Source: Leptospira kirschneri serovar Cynopteri str. 3522 CT
Lineage (GTDB): Bacteria > Spirochaetota > Leptospiria > Leptospirales > Leptospiraceae
Assembly (NCBI RefSeq): GCF_000243695.2
Contig: NZ_AHMN02000007.1
Span: 124,001-188,000 of the forward strand
Direction: 5' to 3'
DNA length: 64,000 nt
Part shown: in pieces, positions 10,747 through 19,943 of the stretch
Position numbering within the stretch: the first letter of the stretch is position 1
Layout: the number at the start of each line of letters is the position of its first letter
Translations under genes and position numbers: made by a program
Notes under the pieces: model-generated
Seen by the model: only the letters and a program-made list of their open reading frames with translations
Told to the model about the DNA's origin: nothing
The model's database searches: none

Positions 10747-12342
10747 TTATTTTAAACTCGACTGTAAAAGGTTAAAAGTACATACCCGATTTCTTCCAGA
10801 AGCCTTTGCTTGATACAACGCTTGATCCGCATTTGTAAATGCTTCTTCTAAATTTTGTTTTCCCCCGGAAACTCCAATACTCAGAGTGACAGGGTTTCCA
10901 TCTTTTAATCGAATTTGATTTTCTACTTCCTTACGCAATTCTTCAGCGATATTGATAGAAATTGCCTGACCAACTCCACACAAAAAGATTGCGAATTCTT
11001 CTCCACCCCAACGACAAACCACATCCGTTTGTCGAATCGAACGACTGAGTATTTGTGCTACTCTTATCAAAGTTTTATCGCCAGCGTCATGTCCGAACTT
11101 ATCGTTTACCTGTTTGAAATGATCAATATCAATCATTAAAATTGCCCACTCATTCTTATGACGATTTTCAAGAGCAATCGATCGTTGGATCGACTTTAAG
11201 AAACCTCTCCGATTCCAAATCCCAGTTAATGGATCTGTATGAATCAATTTAGATACTTGATTCATTGAAGAACGTAACTTGACATACAATACTAAAACAA
11301 TAAAAAAAGTAAATGCAAGCACCCAAAAAGGTAAAAGGTTTTTTATAATATAAATTATATATTCAAAAATTTGAATTTCATGAACTAACCAAATCTCTTC
11401 TTCCTTAATTTTGACTCCAATCCAAAAACTTCCTTTTTGGAGAAAAAAAGATTTCTTAGATTCTAATATAGAAGAAAATACTGAAAAAGGTAATCTATCG
11501 TTTAAAGCGAAATTGTCTGGTTTGGCGACAATTTTTCCGTTTTCATCTATGAGCATACTTTTTCCAATACAATCACCGCTCTCTAATATTCTTTGCATTG
11601 CATCTAATCCTATATCGATTGCTGCAATCCCCATAAATTTTCCTTTTACATATACGGGTTCAGAAACCGAAATCATCAAACCCTTTCCGGCAATATCTTC
11701 ATAAAGATCCGTGATGATCTGACGTCCGGTCGGATTGGCAATTGGATTCGATTGAGTCCAATAAGGTTCCGCGTAAAGATCATCCGTAAAATAATAATTC
11801 TCATCCTTAAACTTTGGAGTAATGTATAAAAATTTGCGTTCTGATAAATAGTAAGCCCAAACCACTTCACTTTGTTTTTCAGTTAAGGACTCAAATTGAC
11901 CCCTTAAATTTAAAGCGGCTTCTATCTCTTTAAGAAGTGAAGGATTCAATTTATGGATAGAACCTACTGCGGTTAAAGTACCCGCGTCTGACCCTTCCTG
12001 ATTTTCTCGACTGATATGAGGAATCCCAAATCTGTTTAAGTTCGGATAATTTTTAAATCTTTTAACGAGATCTGGATTTATAGGTGTGTCTTCGTAAAAA
12101 GTCAGATAATCTGTAATAGATAACCCCAGAGCTCTCGTTTGCGATCCAACCTTACGGATATAGTCCTTCATCACACGAGCTCTCATACCGACAACTCGAT
12201 CGATTTCCTTTTCCATTCTGAAGTTTTCATAAACCAGAAAAAGAAACATGAATATTAAGATAATTGCTAAAAGCGAAAAGATGATTCTCTTTTTGACTCT
12301 TACATTTTCGACTTGTGAATTAATTTGAGTCTTGAATTGCAA
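10747..12342 (-). CDS. Membrane diguanylate cyclase with periplasmic Cache-type sensor domain
   Basis: 531 residues from the chosen start. A transmembrane helix near the N-terminus ([17 protein letters not shown]) and a second one before the catalytic domain ([18 protein letters not shown]) flank a ~270-residue extracytoplasmic region of dCache type ([39 protein letters not shown]). The C-terminal GGDEF domain is intact: [41 protein letters not shown] five residues before GGEEF is a product-inhibition I-site. Predicted: makes c-di-GMP in response to a small extracellular ligand. I prefer the TTG at 12342, preceded by GAGGTG six bases upstream, over a TTG 28 codons earlier without such a site; the paralogue downstream also starts at about this point. 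Confidence 0.92.
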   Translation of the reverse strand: MQFKTQINSQVENVRVKKRIIFSLLAIILIFMFLFLVYENFRMEKEIDRVVGMRARVMKDYIRKVGSQTRALGLSITDYLTFYEDTPINPDLVKRFKNYPNLNRFGIPHISRENQEGSDAGTLTAVGSIHKLNPSLLKEIEAALNLRGQFESLTEKQSEVVWAYYLSERKFLYITPKFKDENYYFTDDLYAEPYWTQSNPIANPTGRQIITDLYEDIAGKGLMISVSEPVYVKGKFMGIAAIDIGLDAMQRILESGDCIGKSMLIDENGKIVAKPDNFALNDRLPFSVFSSILESKKSFFLQKGSFWIGVKIKEEEIWLVHEIQIFEYIIYIIKNLLPFWVLAFTFFIVLVLYVKLRSSMNQVSKLIHTDPLTGIWNRRGFLKSIQRSIALENRHKNEWAILMIDIDHFKQVNDKFGHDAGDKTLIRVAQILSRSIRQTDVVCRWGGEEFAIFLCGVGQAISINIAEELRKEVENQIRLKDGNPVTLSIGVSGGKQNLEEAFTNADQALYQAKASGRNRVCTFNLLQSSLK

Positions 12343-12717
12343 TTGGATCACCTCGATAAACAAATCGCTTCGTGGAAAGTTGACATAGGTTCCATCGAAA
12401 AGGAAATCCAAATTCTTTTTTATCAATTATCAAAATCAAACTTGAAAATTTATATTGTAAAACGTAATTGAATCTTCAAATTTCAGGATGCAAAATGATA
12501 AAAAGACAGAAATTTGACAAAAACAAAATCTTTTATGATTGTACAAACTTCTTTCAACTATAGAATTTATGATCGTTATGAGTGCTTATGTTCTTTTTCT
12601 AACGAAAGTAATTTTATGAAACCTTTATATTGAATCAGGACTATTTTGTTAAAAATTACAGAAATAATTTCGTTTTATAACAAGAAAGGATACAGCATTA
12701 AATAATTTTAAAACTTG

Positions 12718-14286
12718 TTAGAATATTTCCGTTGTAGTATCAAATACGCAAATCCGATTTCTTCCTAAAGTTTTTGCTTGATACAATGCTTGATCAGCAC
12801 AAGCAAATGCATTTTCTAAACCACTGCTCTTTTCTCCTTTTCCTTCAGAAATTCCAATACTTAGAGTTACCGGTTTTCCATCTTTGAGTATAACCTTATT
12901 TTCAACTTCTTTACGAAGATGTTCTGCAATATTTATTGAATCTTCCGGAGTCACTCCAAAAAGAAAAACTGCAAATTCTTCTCCACCCCAACGACATACT
13001 ACATCGGTTTGACGTATATTAGCACTTAGTATTTGAGATACTTTAATTAGGATTCTATCTCCGGTATCATGTCCAAACCGATCGTTTACTTGTTTGAAAT
13101 GATCTATATCGATCATCAAAATCGTCCACGATTGTCCGTGACGATGAACCGTCACCAAAGACTTTTGTGTAAGTTTTAAAAAGCCGCGCCGATTTGCAAT
13201 TCCAGTCAGAGGATCTGTATGAATCATTTTTGAAACTTGTTCCATAGACGCTTTCAATTTTATGTATAAAATGGAAACGATCCCGAGAGTGCATATCAAT
13301 CCCCAAAATGGAAGTAGATTTAAGACGACCGAAAATAAAAACTTTATCGCAGAGATTCGATGTACCAATCGCACCTCTTGATCTTTGATTTCGAAAAAAG
13401 CCCAATAGTATCCTTCTTGTAAAAAAATTTTTTCTGAAGGTCCGTCCGGGAGTTGAATCGTCGAATCATTCATATCAATCCAAGATTCTTTTGCGATAAT
13501 CTTGTTATTTTCATCTATAAGAATACTTTCTCCTATACAGTCGCCTACGGCTAAAACTCTACGCATCGCATCAAGGCCAATATCGATTGCTGCGACTCCA
13601 ATGAATTGATCTCTAAAATATACCGGTTCAGAAATGGTGATCATCAATCCTTGTCCACCAATATCGTTGTAAAGTTCTGATATAACTTGTTTACGCTGAG
13701 GATTCATTTTAGGAGTTGCCTGAACCCAAAAAGGTCTTTGATAAAGTCCTTCATTAAAAATATCTTTATACGGCTTTGGTGTAGGTGCAAAATAAAGAAA
13801 CTTCTGTGCAGATAAATAATAGGCCCAAACCACTTCACTTTGTGTCTCTGTCTCTACCAAGGTCTCAAATTGTCCACCGAGCCCCAAAGCAGCCTCTACT
13901 TCTCTCAAAAAAAACGGAGTTATAGGAACAGAAGTTTTTAAAAGTTCAGAAGTAGAAGAATTTGTTTTTATCTGATTTTTATTTCCAAAAATTTTTAAAC
14001 TGGAGTATTTCTTAAATTTGTGAAGTACACGTTTATCTAAAATGGAATCTTCATAATAATCCATAGAATGAGAGATGGAAAGTTTTAGAGCCCTGGTTTG
14101 ATTGCTGATTCTTCGAATATAATCCTGAGTTACTCTCGCCCTCATCCATATGACACGATGAATTTCACTTTGCATCTGTTTCACTTCGTAAACAAACGTG
14201 CCAATCATCAAAATCGGGATAACGGCTAAGACCATAAGAATCTTCTTTTTTTGTATCCTTGATTCGTTTTGTTGATGTACGTTCAT
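12718..14286 (-). CDS. Membrane diguanylate cyclase, tandem paralogue
   Basis: 522 residues, alignable end to end with the 10747-12342 gene. It has an N-terminal transmembrane helix (residues ~17-33), the shared RARVxxDYIR block, a dCache-like periplasmic domain ([40 protein letters not shown]), a second helix, and a complete GGDEF domain ([35 protein letters not shown]-site, RWGGEEF). The pair is a tandem duplication separated by 375 bp. The sensor halves differ more than the catalytic halves, which suggests the two sense different ligands. Predicted: ligand-controlled c-di-GMP synthesis. Confidence 0.92.
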   Translation of the reverse strand: MNVHQQNESRIQKKKILMVLAVIPILMIGTFVYEVKQMQSEIHRVIWMRARVTQDYIRRISNQTRALKLSISHSMDYYEDSILDKRVLHKFKKYSSLKIFGNKNQIKTNSSTSELLKTSVPITPFFLREVEAALGLGGQFETLVETETQSEVVWAYYLSAQKFLYFAPTPKPYKDIFNEGLYQRPFWVQATPKMNPQRKQVISELYNDIGGQGLMITISEPVYFRDQFIGVAAIDIGLDAMRRVLAVGDCIGESILIDENNKIIAKESWIDMNDSTIQLPDGPSEKIFLQEGYYWAFFEIKDQEVRLVHRISAIKFLFSVVLNLLPFWGLICTLGIVSILYIKLKASMEQVSKMIHTDPLTGIANRRGFLKLTQKSLVTVHRHGQSWTILMIDIDHFKQVNDRFGHDTGDRILIKVSQILSANIRQTDVVCRWGGEEFAVFLFGVTPEDSINIAEHLRKEVENKVILKDGKPVTLSIGISEGKGEKSSGLENAFACADQALYQAKTLGRNRICVFDTTTEIF

Positions 14287-14536
14287 TTCAGTTCAGACTC
14301 TTCTCGAATACAGAATCTTATAGAATTTGATTCTCCGCAAATGTTTATTGAATTTGATTCCGATTAAAAAGTACCATTCTATATTTTAAGAATACTTTGA
14401 ATCATTAGGAATAAAACAAAATCCTCACAAACGACGTTTTTCCTAGTGAGTTTGGTAATACGAAAAACGAACGATTTTTAAAAATAGAACTTAAGCCGGA
14501 ATTATTGATACCTAAGAATAGAATTCATTTACTTTA

Positions 14537-14627
14537 CTCATAACTATATAATAAAGTACCTAATATTTTACATAGAATCAGCGTTTTGTGATAGAATTAA
14601 CGGTACTCAATTTTATAGAGATCAGTA
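14537..14627 (-). repeat. Family A intergenic repeat
   Basis: Reverse complement of the 5508-5600 copy with few changes: starts CTCATAACTATATAATAAAG, ends AGATCAGTA. Confidence 0.75.
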
Positions 14628-14775
14628 ATACAAATCTAGGTTTAGAGACAAAATTTTAGACGCTTTTGTTCTATAGTTCTGAATAATTTTATACTATACG
14701 ATGGTTCGTCCAAAGTCACACACACTTAAAAATAGGCCTTTCATAAGTCGGTTTAAATTTTGATTTGATTCAATA

Positions 14776-14874
14776 GAGTTGTTGAAAAATTCCATAGTTC
14801 AATTAACAAAACTACTTCAATCGACCGTTTCCATGAAATAGAAAACAGATGAAGAATTAATTTTTCAACAACTC
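14776..14874 (+). repeat. Family B MITE-like element (99 bp), intact ends
   Basis: Ends are GAGTTGTTGAAAAATT and its inverted complement AATTTTTCAACAACTC. TA lies directly outside both ends (14774-14775 and 14875-14876), consistent with a TA target duplication. Too short to code for a transposase. Confidence 0.8.
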
Positions 14875-15006
14875 TAATAAAGAAATTTCCAGAAAATATT
14901 TCTTTCTCAAGAAAACTCTGAATCAGATTTTTTGAATATTTTTAAAATTGAATCGCAATCATCCAGATTTTTTGCCATAATCCAACTTACCATTAAAAAG
15001 GAATTA

Positions 15007-17532
15007 TTGTCAAAAATGATGAAGTCTTTGCGTATTTCCTGCATGTTTTTCATTCCAATTACTTTTTTACTGAACTGTTCCCAATTCAATCAAAACAACC
15101 CTATTGCGTCCAACGGTGTTATTGATTTATCTGGTTGGAACCCTAACATTGAGTCGGTTAATCTAAAAGGAGATTGGGAATTTTGCTGGGATCAATGGAT
15201 TCCACCAAATGCGGAAGAATCCAAATGGAAAGAAAATTGTAACGGATTCCATCCAGTCCCTGCTTATTGGAAATTTTATAATATTCCCGGAAAAAATTTA
15301 TCCCCTTTTGGTAAGGCTACTTATCGATTAAAAGTAATTTTACCAACTTACTTTCACGATTCCTATGGTATCCGATGGACTGAAATTTTATCTGCATTTC
15401 AAATTTTTATAAACAATAAATCCGTTGCGCAGGTTGGTGTTTTGGGAACGGACTTCAATACCATGATCCCAAAACTTAAACCGGATAGAACCGAAATTGG
15501 TCCGTATAACAGTCCCATGACGATCGTCATTTGGGTTTCGAATTTTAATCATCAAAATCACGGTTTTTGGCAACCTCTTTATCTAGGCAGATGGGAAATA
15601 ATCAGAAATACTCAAGTGAGCCATTTAATGATGGACATTGCAAGTTTTGCATCCGTAGCTTTAATTGGATTTTATCATTTAGTTTTATTCCTTTTTAGAA
15701 CACGTTCGAAGGAATATTTATTTTTTGGGCTTTTTTGTATTTTGATGGGGATTCGTCAGCTTAGTGTTGAAGATCACGCTTTTATGATATTCTTTCCTGA
15801 TATAGATTTTGATTTTTATATTCGTTTTATATATTTTACGGTTTTATTGATTGGAATCTTCATGTGTATGTTTATTAAATCTTTATTTCCAAAGGAGGTT
15901 TCTTCTTTTTTTATCAATTCGGCGATCGGAGTTTTTGGTTGTTCCGTTTTTATATTAATTCTACCGGTTCGTATCTTTACTGAATTTTTCAGCATTATAT
16001 TCGTTTTAATCTCCATCCTCCCCCTGGGTTTAACTTTATATTTATTTAAGGCACATGAAATGAAACGAAAAGGTGCCCTACTTATCCTAATCGCATATCT
16101 AATTTTTTCCGCGGTAGTAATGAACGATATTCTTTTCACATTAGGATATATTTCGACCGGCTACATCTCCTATATTGGAGTAACCGTTTTTATTTTTTTC
16201 CAAGCCGGGGTTTTAGCTCAACAGCTCACACAAGCTTTTAATCGTTCTGAACGTTTAGCTCTAGAATTAAAATCAACTTTACAAGAAAACATTGAAACCC
16301 ATAACGAATTACTTGCACTGAAAGAATTACAAAATACAAATTTAGAACTTGAGGTTCAATCTAGAACGAGAGAATTACTCAAAGCTCGAGACGATGCCGA
16401 ATTTGCAAATAAAATTAAATCCCAATTTTTAGCCGCCATGAGTCATGAAATTAGAACCCCTCTCAACGGCATCATAGGTTTGATTGAACAATTTAAATCG
16501 ACTCCTCTAGACGAGAATCAACAGCATATTCGAAATTTGATTCAAAAAAGTGGAGAGACACTTCTTAAGATCATCAACGATATTTTAGATTTTTCTAAAT
16601 TAGAAGCTGATAAAATAGATTTAGAACTACAAGAATTTTGTTGGAAAGAAATCGTAGAAGAAACAATAGGTATTTTCCTTTATCAAGCGACTCAGAAAGG
16701 TCTTGTTTTATCGATTGATTATTCTCCCGATTTTATCGACAAATCTGTGGGAGACAAACGTAGGATTGTACAAATTCTTTCCAATCTGATTTCAAATGCG
16801 ATTAAATTTACCGATTCTGGTAAAATTCAAATTCGAGCGCTTTCTGAAAAGATAGAAACAAAAATCGAATATAAGATTCAGGTAATAGACTCGGGGATTG
16901 GAATTCCTAGAGAAAAAATCGATTTGTTATTTCAAAAATTTTTTCAACTCGATTCAAGCATTTCGAGGAAATACGGCGGAACTGGCCTAGGTCTTGCAAT
17001 TTCTAAAAAACTGGTAGAATTGATGAGTGGTAAAATTCATGTATTTCAAAACAAATCGAAAGGTTCCACGTTTGAGTTTACGGTTTTATTATCCGAATTT
17101 GTTTCTAAGGATCATCCGACTTACTTTCCGGAAACCACGGACCTTTCTTCTCTATCTCCGAATACTTATATTCTAATCGCCGAAGACGATTCCACGAATA
17201 TTTTTCTTTTATCCGGTATTCTTAAAAAACTCAAAATCAGATTTGAATTGGCCAAAGACGGTTTAGAAGCAATCACAAAGGTCAAAGTTTCGAGGTTTGA
17301 TTTGATTTTTATGGATATAAACATGCCACATTTGGACGGGATCAGCGCTTCTAACTTTATTTTGACGGATCCTATGATTTCCCCTAAACCTGTAATTATC
17401 GCGGTAACTGCGGACGTTCTTCAAGAAGATAAAATCAAATGTAGACAAGCGGGGATGTCCGATTTTCTAGGGAAACCTTATTACAAAAAAGACATAGAAC
17501 AGATGATCTACAAATGGCTCGTGATTCATTAG
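15007..17532 (+). CDS. Hybrid histidine kinase with 7TMR-DISM-type sensor and C-terminal receiver
   Basis: About 841 residues. The N-terminus is a signal sequence ending in a possible lipobox (TFLLNC). A ~170-residue extracytoplasmic domain of DISM extracellular type (WEFCWDQW, ATYRLKV) follows, then seven hydrophobic helices (~residues 210-410) typical of 7TMR-DISM receptors. After a coiled coil come the HisKA domain (AAMSHEIRTPLNG, phospho-His480), HATPase_c (ISNLISNAIKFT; DSGIGIP; GGTGLGLAIS) and a receiver domain (IAEDDS; phospho-Asp770 in FMDINMP; T and K present). Predicted: envelope-sensing kinase with internal phosphorelay. I prefer the TTG at 15007 because AAAAGGA ends 4 bases before it; ATGs at 15016 and 15019 are also possible. 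The stop codon TAG is formed by the TA target site plus the first G of a family B element. Confidence 0.9.
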   Translation: MSKMMKSLRISCMFFIPITFLLNCSQFNQNNPIASNGVIDLSGWNPNIESVNLKGDWEFCWDQWIPPNAEESKWKENCNGFHPVPAYWKFYNIPGKNLSPFGKATYRLKVILPTYFHDSYGIRWTEILSAFQIFINNKSVAQVGVLGTDFNTMIPKLKPDRTEIGPYNSPMTIVIWVSNFNHQNHGFWQPLYLGRWEIIRNTQVSHLMMDIASFASVALIGFYHLVLFLFRTRSKEYLFFGLFCILMGIRQLSVEDHAFMIFFPDIDFDFYIRFIYFTVLLIGIFMCMFIKSLFPKEVSSFFINSAIGVFGCSVFILILPVRIFTEFFSIIFVLISILPLGLTLYLFKAHEMKRKGALLILIAYLIFSAVVMNDILFTLGYISTGYISYIGVTVFIFFQAGVLAQQLTQAFNRSERLALELKSTLQENIETHNELLALKELQNTNLELEVQSRTRELLKARDDAEFANKIKSQFLAAMSHEIRTPLNGIIGLIEQFKSTPLDENQQHIRNLIQKSGETLLKIINDILDFSKLEADKIDLELQEFCWKEIVEETIGIFLYQATQKGLVLSIDYSPDFIDKSVGDKRRIVQILSNLISNAIKFTDSGKIQIRALSEKIETKIEYKIQVIDSGIGIPREKIDLLFQKFFQLDSSISRKYGGTGLGLAISKKLVELMSGKIHVFQNKSKGSTFEFTVLLSEFVSKDHPTYFPETTDLSSLSPNTYILIAEDDSTNIFLLSGILKKLKIRFELAKDGLEAITKVKVSRFDLIFMDINMPHLDGISASNFILTDPMISPKPVIIAVTADVLQEDKIKCRQAGMSDFLGKPYYKKDIEQMIYKWLVIH

Positions 17533-17629
17533 AATTGTTGAAAAATTCCATACTGGAAATTTGCAAAACTGCTTTAATTATCCATTTTAATGCAACAAAA
17601 ACAGATGAGAATTCATTTTCCAAAAAATC
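17532..17629 (+). repeat. Family B MITE-like element, inserted at the 3' end of the hybrid kinase gene
   Basis: Left end GAATTGTTGAAAAATT is well conserved; the right end (TTTTCCAAAAAATC) is decayed. TA flanks both sides (17530-17531, 17630-17631). The first base of the element completes the TAG stop of the kinase gene. Confidence 0.7.
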
Positions 17630-17736
17630 TATTGATTATATTTAAAGAATATTATAATTTTCTACACAATAGATTTGTTTTATAAAACTTATTTTTTTGT
17701 AAAAATAAAATGTAGAAACTTTATTTTTATGAATTT

Positions 17737-17826
17737 TTATAAAATTGAGTGCAGTAAATTTTATTCACTACTCTCTGCTTTAATACAAAATATTGAATTA
17801 TCTATTCTATAATTTTTGAGTAATCC
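17737..17826 (+). repeat. Family A repeat, diverged copy
   Basis: TTTATAAAATTGAGTGCAGT, then AATACAAAATATTGAATT and a TTTTTGAG end match the family A order with many substitutions. Confidence 0.4.
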
Positions 17827-17874
17827 TGTTTAAACGTTTATAAATCACTCTAAGAGACGTAATTTGTAGGAACT

Positions 17875-17969
17875 ACTACTTTTTGTTGAGGATTCAGAGA
17901 CGATTCTAAGATTTTAAAAAAGATTTTTAGTTTAGGTGAAAAGTTTTCGTATTCGTGGTAGTTCCTACA
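17875..17969. repeat. 95-bp segment bounded by GTAGGAACTAC inverted repeats
   Basis: TGTAGGAACTACTAC at the left and GTGGTAGTTCCTACA at the right are inverted copies (14 of 15 match). The same short motif recurs in many spacers of this window. Confidence 0.5.
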
Positions 17970-18070
17970 TTTTATCGTTTTCGGCAAAATAAAATCTTAT
18001 TCAGTAAATCTTTATAGGCCTAATTTAAAGTGAGTTCGCAGAAAAATCCATGATTCACTTTTTTTAAAAA

Positions 18071-18180
18071 AACGTGAGTTCGGCATAACAAATGCGAAAG
18101 CAATTATTATGCTGCGATCCGTAGAGAGCAGCACCTGAGTTTATTATTCGCCCCAATTTTCTTACATCGAACTCACGTTA
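18071..18180 (+). repeat. Family D element, short complete copy (110 bp)
   Basis: Left end AACGTGAGTTCGGCATAA, right end TTACATCGAACTCACGTT: inverted repeats of about 18 bp with few mismatches. The interior carries the D-type GCGAAAGCAATT block. Confidence 0.7.
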
Positions 18181-18236
18181 AAAAAAGTTAAGATCTGAAT
18201 TTATAAGGATCGAACCTACTCATCCCTATAAAATTG

Positions 18237-18374
18237 GGTTCTATAACAAATTGTAACTAAAGACGAAATATCGCATTACGTTTCTCTTATGCAATTTATT
18301 AACTGGAGCTAAAAAGCGCGGTCCGGCAACGCCGGACTCACCCAAACTTTCTTACACCAAATTCGCATTCATTT
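18237..18374 (+). repeat. Family D element, 3' half only
   Basis: AAATTGTAACTAAAGACGAA, ATTACGTTTCTC, GCAATTTATTAACTGGAGC and TTTCTTACACCAAATTCGCA match the right halves of the D copies at 24466 and 26724. The left end is missing. Confidence 0.6.
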
Positions 18375-18525
18375 AAGTCGGCCCACAAATACAAACAACT
18401 CGGTAAATTTTCAATAATCTAGAATAGTTTCCTACAAATTATATTCTTTGAAACATACACGTTCTTGGAACCGAAATCTTATAGTAAAACTCATTTATAA
18501 ACGTTCGAGATGAGTCTATATTTTT

Positions 18526-19227
18526 CTATTCAATAGATTCCAGTTTCTTTTTTGCCAATTCATAAATAACCTGGAACTGCTCGGGAGTCATTTTATTTTG
18601 CGCTCCTACAAGAGAATCTTCAATTTCACTATGATTGTGCAAATAAGGAACATTCAATTTTTGTAAATCACTCGGAATGATATAAATCGTTTTGTCTCCT
18701 TTGGCTACGGATAAATAATCTGCATCATTAATTTTTTTAGAATGATTTTGATGATTTTCTATTTCTATCTGGCCTTCACAATGACAAGTAAACGTCATAT
18801 CTCCGTAGACCGAAGTATAAAATTTAGTTCCTCTCACTCCGGCAGTTGTAGTAGGAGTATGAAGATTCATCTTTTCTCCTTTTAACAATTTATTCGTTAA
18901 AATCCAAGAACTTCCTTTATCCTGAAAAAAGTTCTTTTCATCCAATGTTTCTTTTACTTGAAATTTAGAATCTGATTGAATTTCTATTACAGTCGAATTC
19001 TCTCCAAAAACAAGAGTGGCGACCGACTTAGGTCCGGTCAAAATTATATCTCCGTTTAAAATTTCTTGAGAAACAATCGCTTTAAACTTTTGTTCTCCTC
19101 TTTGAACGGAAATTTCTCCTTTTAGAAACGCAATCCTTCCTTTGGCTGGATCTGATTTACTTCCTTTACAATAAAAACTTAAAACGGTCAGACCCACTAA
19201 AACAAATAACATAGATACTTTTTTCAT
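18526..19227 (-). CDS. FecR-domain lipoprotein
   Basis: 233 residues. The signal peptide ends in the lipobox VLSFYC (Cys20), so it should be lipid-anchored. The mature part has a FecR-like domain (~30-165): [47 protein letters not shown] and [15 protein letters not shown]. It lacks the N-terminal cytoplasmic and transmembrane parts of true FecR anti-sigma factors, and no ECF sigma gene is adjacent. It is therefore more likely a structural or ligand-binding envelope protein than a sigma regulator. The C-terminal 60 residues are helical and charged ([21 protein letters not shown]). GGAG lies 11 bases before the ATG. It follows a small membrane protein gene after 42 bp, probably co-transcribed. 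Confidence 0.85.
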   Translation of the reverse strand: MKKVSMLFVLVGLTVLSFYCKGSKSDPAKGRIAFLKGEISVQRGEQKFKAIVSQEILNGDIILTGPKSVATLVFGENSTVIEIQSDSKFQVKETLDEKNFFQDKGSSWILTNKLLKGEKMNLHTPTTTAGVRGTKFYTSVYGDMTFTCHCEGQIEIENHQNHSKKINDADYLSVAKGDKTIYIIPSDLQKLNVPYLHNHSEIEDSLVGAQNKMTPEQFQVIYELAKKKLESIE

Positions 19228-19269
19228 AAATTTTGTACTCCGAATTTTAAACGATCTTCTATATGAGGT

Positions 19270-19677
19270 TTATTTTCGCAACAAGGTTCCTGCAAGATAA
19301 CCCATAGGTAGATACGCGCCCACTAGATCTAAGACGGTAAACCATAAAGGTGAAGGAAGCATCATCGTATTTGCAATTCCACCGACTAAAAAAATGAATC
19401 CAATTCCCATAGCAAGTTTAACTTTATGATTAAAACTTACCTTTGCGGTCAATAACGCTCCAGCAAAAGTACCAAGCGCATGAGCTAAAAACGGTAGAAT
19501 AAAATGTTTAGGTTCGAATAAATGTAGGGAAGATTTCAGTCCTTCCATTGTAGTCACATCTGCCCCGGTAGGAGGAGGTATGATATGTCCGCTAACCATG
19601 ATAATTCCCATATTTACAATACTACCAAAAACGGCTCCCGCAAGCAAAGCAATGACGTTTTGAAGGATCGGATTCAT
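19270..19677 (-). CDS. Small four-helix membrane protein of unknown function
   Basis: 135 residues with four hydrophobic segments (~8-28, 59-78, 85-105, 112-132). GAVFGSIVNMGIIM and HALGTFAGALLTAKV are Gly/Ala-rich, as in tightly packed helices. HIIPPPTGADVTTMEGL forms a loop between helices 1 and 2. I do not recognise the family. AGGA lies 9 bases before the ATG. It is likely co-transcribed with the downstream FecR-like lipoprotein. Confidence 0.75.
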   Translation of the reverse strand: MNPILQNVIALLAGAVFGSIVNMGIIMVSGHIIPPPTGADVTTMEGLKSSLHLFEPKHFILPFLAHALGTFAGALLTAKVSFNHKVKLAMGIGFIFLVGGIANTMMLPSPLWFTVLDLVGAYLPMGYLAGTLLRK

Positions 19678-19943
19678 ATTCTATTGTCCTAATTTTATTT
19701 TTTGAACCAACAACTTACTATTTATTTTATAACTCTTATAGATCGATTTTTTTTACTACAAAAAAACAAAATGTAACTTTCAATCTTCTTTTTTATCTAA
19801 GAAGTTTATAATATGAAGCAATGGTTTTTATTTTTGAAAACTTCAATAAAATGAATTTTTAATCTGACGGGAACCGCAGAACAACGATTTAGTGTAGAAA
19901 TTTGATTTTAAAACCAATCGAATGAAAAACAGAGTTTAAATAA

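Noticed and set aside
18526..19227. Reading the FecR-domain protein as an anti-sigma factor of a FecIR system
   Set aside because: It has a lipobox instead of a cytoplasmic domain plus membrane helix, and no ECF sigma gene is adjacent.
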